Assembly: GCA_041648665.1 (NCBI GenBank)
Contig: JBAZOP010000123.1
Location: 1 to 6,739 of the forward strand
Source of the DNA: a bacterium
GTDB taxonomy: Bacteria; UBA10199; 2-02-FULL-44-16; JAAZCA01
Reading direction: 5' to 3'
DNA length: 6,739 nucleotides
Shown piece by piece: positions 4,411 to 6,739 of this stretch. The notes beneath the pieces are model-generated. The model did no database searches. It saw nothing but the letters and a program-made list of their open reading frames with translations, and was not told where the DNA came from. The translations under genes and the position numbers were made by a program. How positions within the stretch are numbered: the stretch's first letter is position 1; each line of letters begins with the position of its first letter.

Positions 4411-5445
4411 TTACGTCCGCGTCGCCTTCAGCCCAGCTACCAGCACGGGCCAGTTTGTCAGCGTTGGGTAGGGCGTGAACAGGTGCCCCACCCCACCCAC
4501 CAGTAACACGAACCCGCGCGCCATCACCGGCATGTTGCTGTCTGTCAGCTTGACGTAGGCCATCTTGCTATCGTCGTGCAGCCCGCCCGCGTCTATGATG
4601 GTGTAGCGGTTCCAGGAGTCGCGCTGGACGCTTACGTGGTGCTGGTGGAATGAGAGCACGTTACTCTGATACTTCTGTGCCAGTTGATCAGCCAGGCGGC
4701 CCTTGATGCGGCTGTAGTTGCGCTGATGTGTTGCGCGCCACACCTGCCCGCCGCTTTCGATAATGGCGTGGCCGTAGGGTGAGACGTGCAGCTTGCCGCC
4801 CGCCGCATTCAGGATGTGGCCCAACATCGTCGCGCTGATGTTGCCGTTCGTGCGCTTCAGCAGGCGATGCTCGTGGTTGCCGAGCACGAGCACCATCTCC
4901 TCAAACCACCCGGCGAAGTGAGCCATCAGGCGCACGGCTATGCGCACTTCCGTTTCGAAGTCCGGCGGCGGCACAAGGTGCTCGAACTTGCTAAATGCCT
5001 CGAAGTTGCACAGGTCGCCGACGATCAGCAGACGGCGCATGTTCAGATCACGCGCCGTCTCCAGCATCCGCTCGGCCAGGGCGAAGTCGGTGGTTGGTAG
5101 GTGCAGGTCGCCGCACACTACCCAGTCGCCTGTCAGGTGCGGTTCGCCATCGAACACGGGCAAGCGCACGTCCGGCCCGGCCTCGTCAGTCAGCGCGCCG
5201 AACGTGTATTCGCGCACGCCAAACGACACGGCGACATCGCGGCCCCACCTCGCCTGCAAGCGCGGCCAGTCCCTCAGTACTGCCTTGACGCGGCCCTCGG
5301 TTGCCAGCGCCTCGTCATAACCCGCCGCGATGACTGCGGCGCGCTTATCGCGCCAGGTGCCCGCCGTTTCGATGCAGATGCGGGCGAACTTGTAACGGTC
5401 GGCTCCTATCAGCCGCTTGCCCTGCCCCTCAGGGAGTGTTGTCAA
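4411..5445 (-). CDS. Calcineurin-like metallophosphoesterase (344 aa)
   Basis: The metal-binding motifs of the calcineurin-like phosphoesterase fold are present in order: GDLHLP (D113, H115), GDLCN (D144), GNHEHR (N190, H191), a later histidine in ATHQRNYS (H240) and FHQHH (about 267-270) in place of the usual GHxH. These enzymes use a two-metal centre to hydrolyse phosphodiesters or phosphomonoesters; the substrate cannot be read from sequence. The N-terminal 100 residues are extra: RYKFARICIETAGTWRDKRAAVIAAGY and KAVLRDWPRLQARWG look helical and resemble a DNA-binding HTH region, so a nucleic-acid substrate is a reasonable guess. The start is TTG at 5445, with GAGG about 8 nt upstream overlapping the stop region of the preceding gene. 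It lies 8 bp downstream of the lipoprotein gene, so both are likely co-transcribed. Confidence 0.85.
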   Translation of the reverse strand: MTTLPEGQGKRLIGADRYKFARICIETAGTWRDKRAAVIAAGYDEALATEGRVKAVLRDWPRLQARWGRDVAVSFGVREYTFGALTDEAGPDVRLPVFDGEPHLTGDWVVCGDLHLPTTDFALAERMLETARDLNMRRLLIVGDLCNFEAFSKFEHLVPPPDFETEVRIAVRLMAHFAGWFEEMVLVLGNHEHRLLKRTNGNISATMLGHILNAAGGKLHVSPYGHAIIESGGQVWRATHQRNYSRIKGRLADQLAQKYQSNVLSFHQHHVSVQRDSWNRYTIIDAGGLHDDSKMAYVKLTDSNMPVMARGFVLLVGGVGHLFTPYPTLTNWPVLVAGLKATRT

Positions 5446-5453
5446 TGGCTACC

Positions 5454-6739
5454 TCACTGTAGCGCAGCGACCAGGTCTGCCAATCGTCCGGCGAGGTTAG
5501 CCGCTATCCAATGCCCCAGGCCCGGTGGCCCGCTCATGTACCAGGCCGTCGCCACGTCTACCTGCGACCGGACCAGTCCCCACCAGGCGCGGATGTCGGC
5601 GAAGTCGGGCGGCTCTGAACCGTCGCCCCTCGCGTACTCGGTGATCACAATCGGCACCCCGCGCAGGTGGTGACGATACAACTCATAGCGGTACGTGGTG
5701 TATTGCGTGTAAGCGTCGCGCACCGCCAGCCCCGTGCCCACGCGCACCGGATAGGTGTTGACGCCCCAGATGACGACGATGGGCGCGTCGCGGTAGGCAG
5801 GTGCCAGCACGGGCACCCAATCCAACTCTGGCGCGCCCGGATTCCAGACTATCGGCACCAGCGCCCGCACGCCCCGCCCTGCTGCTGTCTGTGCTGCTGC
5901 GCGCACCCAATCGCGCGCCCACGTCGCTGAAGGCCATGTACACTCGTTCGCCCCGACTAGTGCATGAGATTGCCGCCCCACTTCATTCACAACCGCGTTT
6001 GTGAACTGCTCAGCACTCACAACGGGCGAAAGCGTCATATCAGGGCAGTCCGGCACTCCGGCAGCGCGTAGCAGCACGAACCATCCATTCGCCAGCAGAA
6101 GCTCGGCGGTGTAGGGTTCGCCGTACACCAGAGAGGCGGGTTGCCCCGCCCCTCGCACTTGCGCTCCAAAGCGCAGTAATTCGTCTCGATTCGCACCAGG
6201 CCCCGCCCACACTCCCGGCAGCGCCCGCACGATGGGGTTCGGCGGCTGCACGCCGCTTGGGTAGCCGGGCAGTTCGATGCAGAATTCTAGCGTCTCCGCC
6301 GTGAACGTCACCCACCAGGATGTCCCCTGCCGCACGACAAACCAGCCGAAAGCGTTGCGCGACCAGAGATAGCCCTCGGCGCTGGTGAACTCCGTCACCG
6401 CTACCAGACTGCCCGCCGGGATGGGGCTGGACGGGGTGCGCGCGGCGCTGGTGCTCGGTGCGGTGCGCTCGTTGATTGCTGTACCGCCCAGCTTGACGAT
6501 GCAGTTGCCCTTCTCTGCCGTGGGCCTCGGCGTCGTAGTCGCCGTCGGCGTGGGCAGCGTGACTTCCTGCGTCGGCGTCGGGCTGGCGGGCGGCAGCGTC
6601 GCGGTAGGCGTCACCGTCGCCGTCGGCGTGAGGCTGGGCAGCGGCGTGCCAGTCGGCGACGGCACCAGCGGGCGGACGCTGACACGGTAGCTGGCATCAT
6701 CCACGGTGACAACGAACGAACACCCGGCGAGCAGTAGCG
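5454..6739 (-). CDS. Lipoprotein with Pro/Thr linker, SH3-like domain and GH-A-like TIM barrel (5' truncated)
   Basis: The frame is open to the right edge. A GTG at 6704 could be taken as start, but 11 sense codons precede it, reading LLLAGCSFVVT, a clear lipobox (L-A-G-C) with the lipidated Cys at 6720-6722. The true start is therefore beyond the window and the protein is probably a secreted, membrane-anchored lipoprotein. After the Cys come a Pro/Thr-rich linker (visible residues about 24-75), an SH3b-like domain (about 78-142; INERTAPSTSAA, LWSRNAFGWFVVRQG) and a C-terminal region with features of a clan GH-A glycosidase barrel: VWAGPG, LVGANECTWPS (candidate acid/base Glu, about 265), IWGVNTYP, and VITEYARG (candidate nucleophile Glu, about 367). 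Cell-wall or surface-polysaccharide hydrolysis is the best inference; no exact GH family is assigned. The TGA overlaps the leader of the metallophosphoesterase gene. Confidence 0.78.
   Translation of the reverse strand, partial: LLLAGCSFVVTVDDASYRVSVRPLVPSPTGTPLPSLTPTATVTPTATLPPASPTPTQEVTLPTPTATTTPRPTAEKGNCIVKLGGTAINERTAPSTSAARTPSSPIPAGSLVAVTEFTSAEGYLWSRNAFGWFVVRQGTSWWVTFTAETLEFCIELPGYPSGVQPPNPIVRALPGVWAGPGANRDELLRFGAQVRGAGQPASLVYGEPYTAELLLANGWFVLLRAAGVPDCPDMTLSPVVSAEQFTNAVVNEVGRQSHALVGANECTWPSATWARDWVRAAAQTAAGRGVRALVPIVWNPGAPELDWVPVLAPAYRDAPIVVIWGVNTYPVRVGTGLAVRDAYTQYTTYRYELYRHHLRGVPIVITEYARGDGSEPPDFADIRAWWGLVRSQVDVATAWYMSGPPGLGHWIAANLAGRLADLVAALQ
6512..6662 (-). repeat. Low-complexity Pro/Thr linker coding repeats
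   Basis: This segment encodes about 50 residues dominated by Pro and Thr with Ala, Ser and Val (SPTGTPLPSLTPTATVTPTATL and onward). The DNA shows recurring CGTCGGCGT-like words on the plus strand. Linkers of this kind join lipid anchors to extracellular domains and are frequent in Chloroflexota surface proteins. Confidence 0.8.

Noticed and set aside
4786..5673. Several plus-strand frames opposite the metallophosphoesterase and lipoprotein genes
   Set aside because: They are antisense to genes with clear catalytic motifs and show no domain or ribosome-binding support of their own.
6702..6704. GTG at 6704 as start of the lipoprotein gene
   Set aside because: Sense codons continue upstream and encode a lipobox, so the real start is outside the window.

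Overview
The window is GC-rich and gene-dense, with small overlapping ORFs, ATGA/GTGA stop-start overlaps and a repeated purine-rich leader before start codons. These traits, together with a RecT-like recombinase and an ASCH protein, suggest a phage, prophage or other accessory region. The Pro/Thr-rich surface lipoprotein at the right edge and the RecT subtype make a Chloroflexota (Anaerolineae-like) source plausible. That assignment is inference; no marker gene is present.

Layout. Positions 1-4285 form a rightward block. It starts with the 3' end of a pentapeptide-repeat gene, followed by two small unknown genes and a RecT-like single-strand annealing protein, all stop-start overlapped. A gene-free stretch at 1910-2279 follows. 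It holds a terminator-like hairpin and a roughly 300-bp palindrome-bounded element with no ORF of its own, whose interior looks like a structured RNA. The block then continues with a small unknown gene, a solo palindrome, a DnaJ-type zinc-knuckle microprotein, a protein with a conserved N-terminal domain and a 21-unit alanine-rich tetrapeptide array, an ASCH-domain protein with extra zinc-binding cysteines, and a 47-aa ORF. A strong intrinsic terminator closes the block at 4322-4354.

Positions 4411-6739 are on the minus strand, convergent with the first block. They encode a calcineurin-like metallophosphoesterase (TTG start) just downstream of a large lipoprotein with a Pro/Thr linker, an SH3-like domain and a GH-A-like TIM barrel. 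The lipoprotein gene enters from beyond the right edge: the frame stays open to position 6739 and contains a lipobox (LLAGC) upstream of the first visible GTG.

The most interesting object is the element at about 1972-2271. Its ends look like IS200/IS605-superfamily palindromes and its plus strand folds into several good helices. From memory it resembles the HEARO / IscB omega RNA, but there is no IscB, TnpB or TnpA gene. It lies between a good Shine-Dalgarno sequence and the start codon of the next gene.
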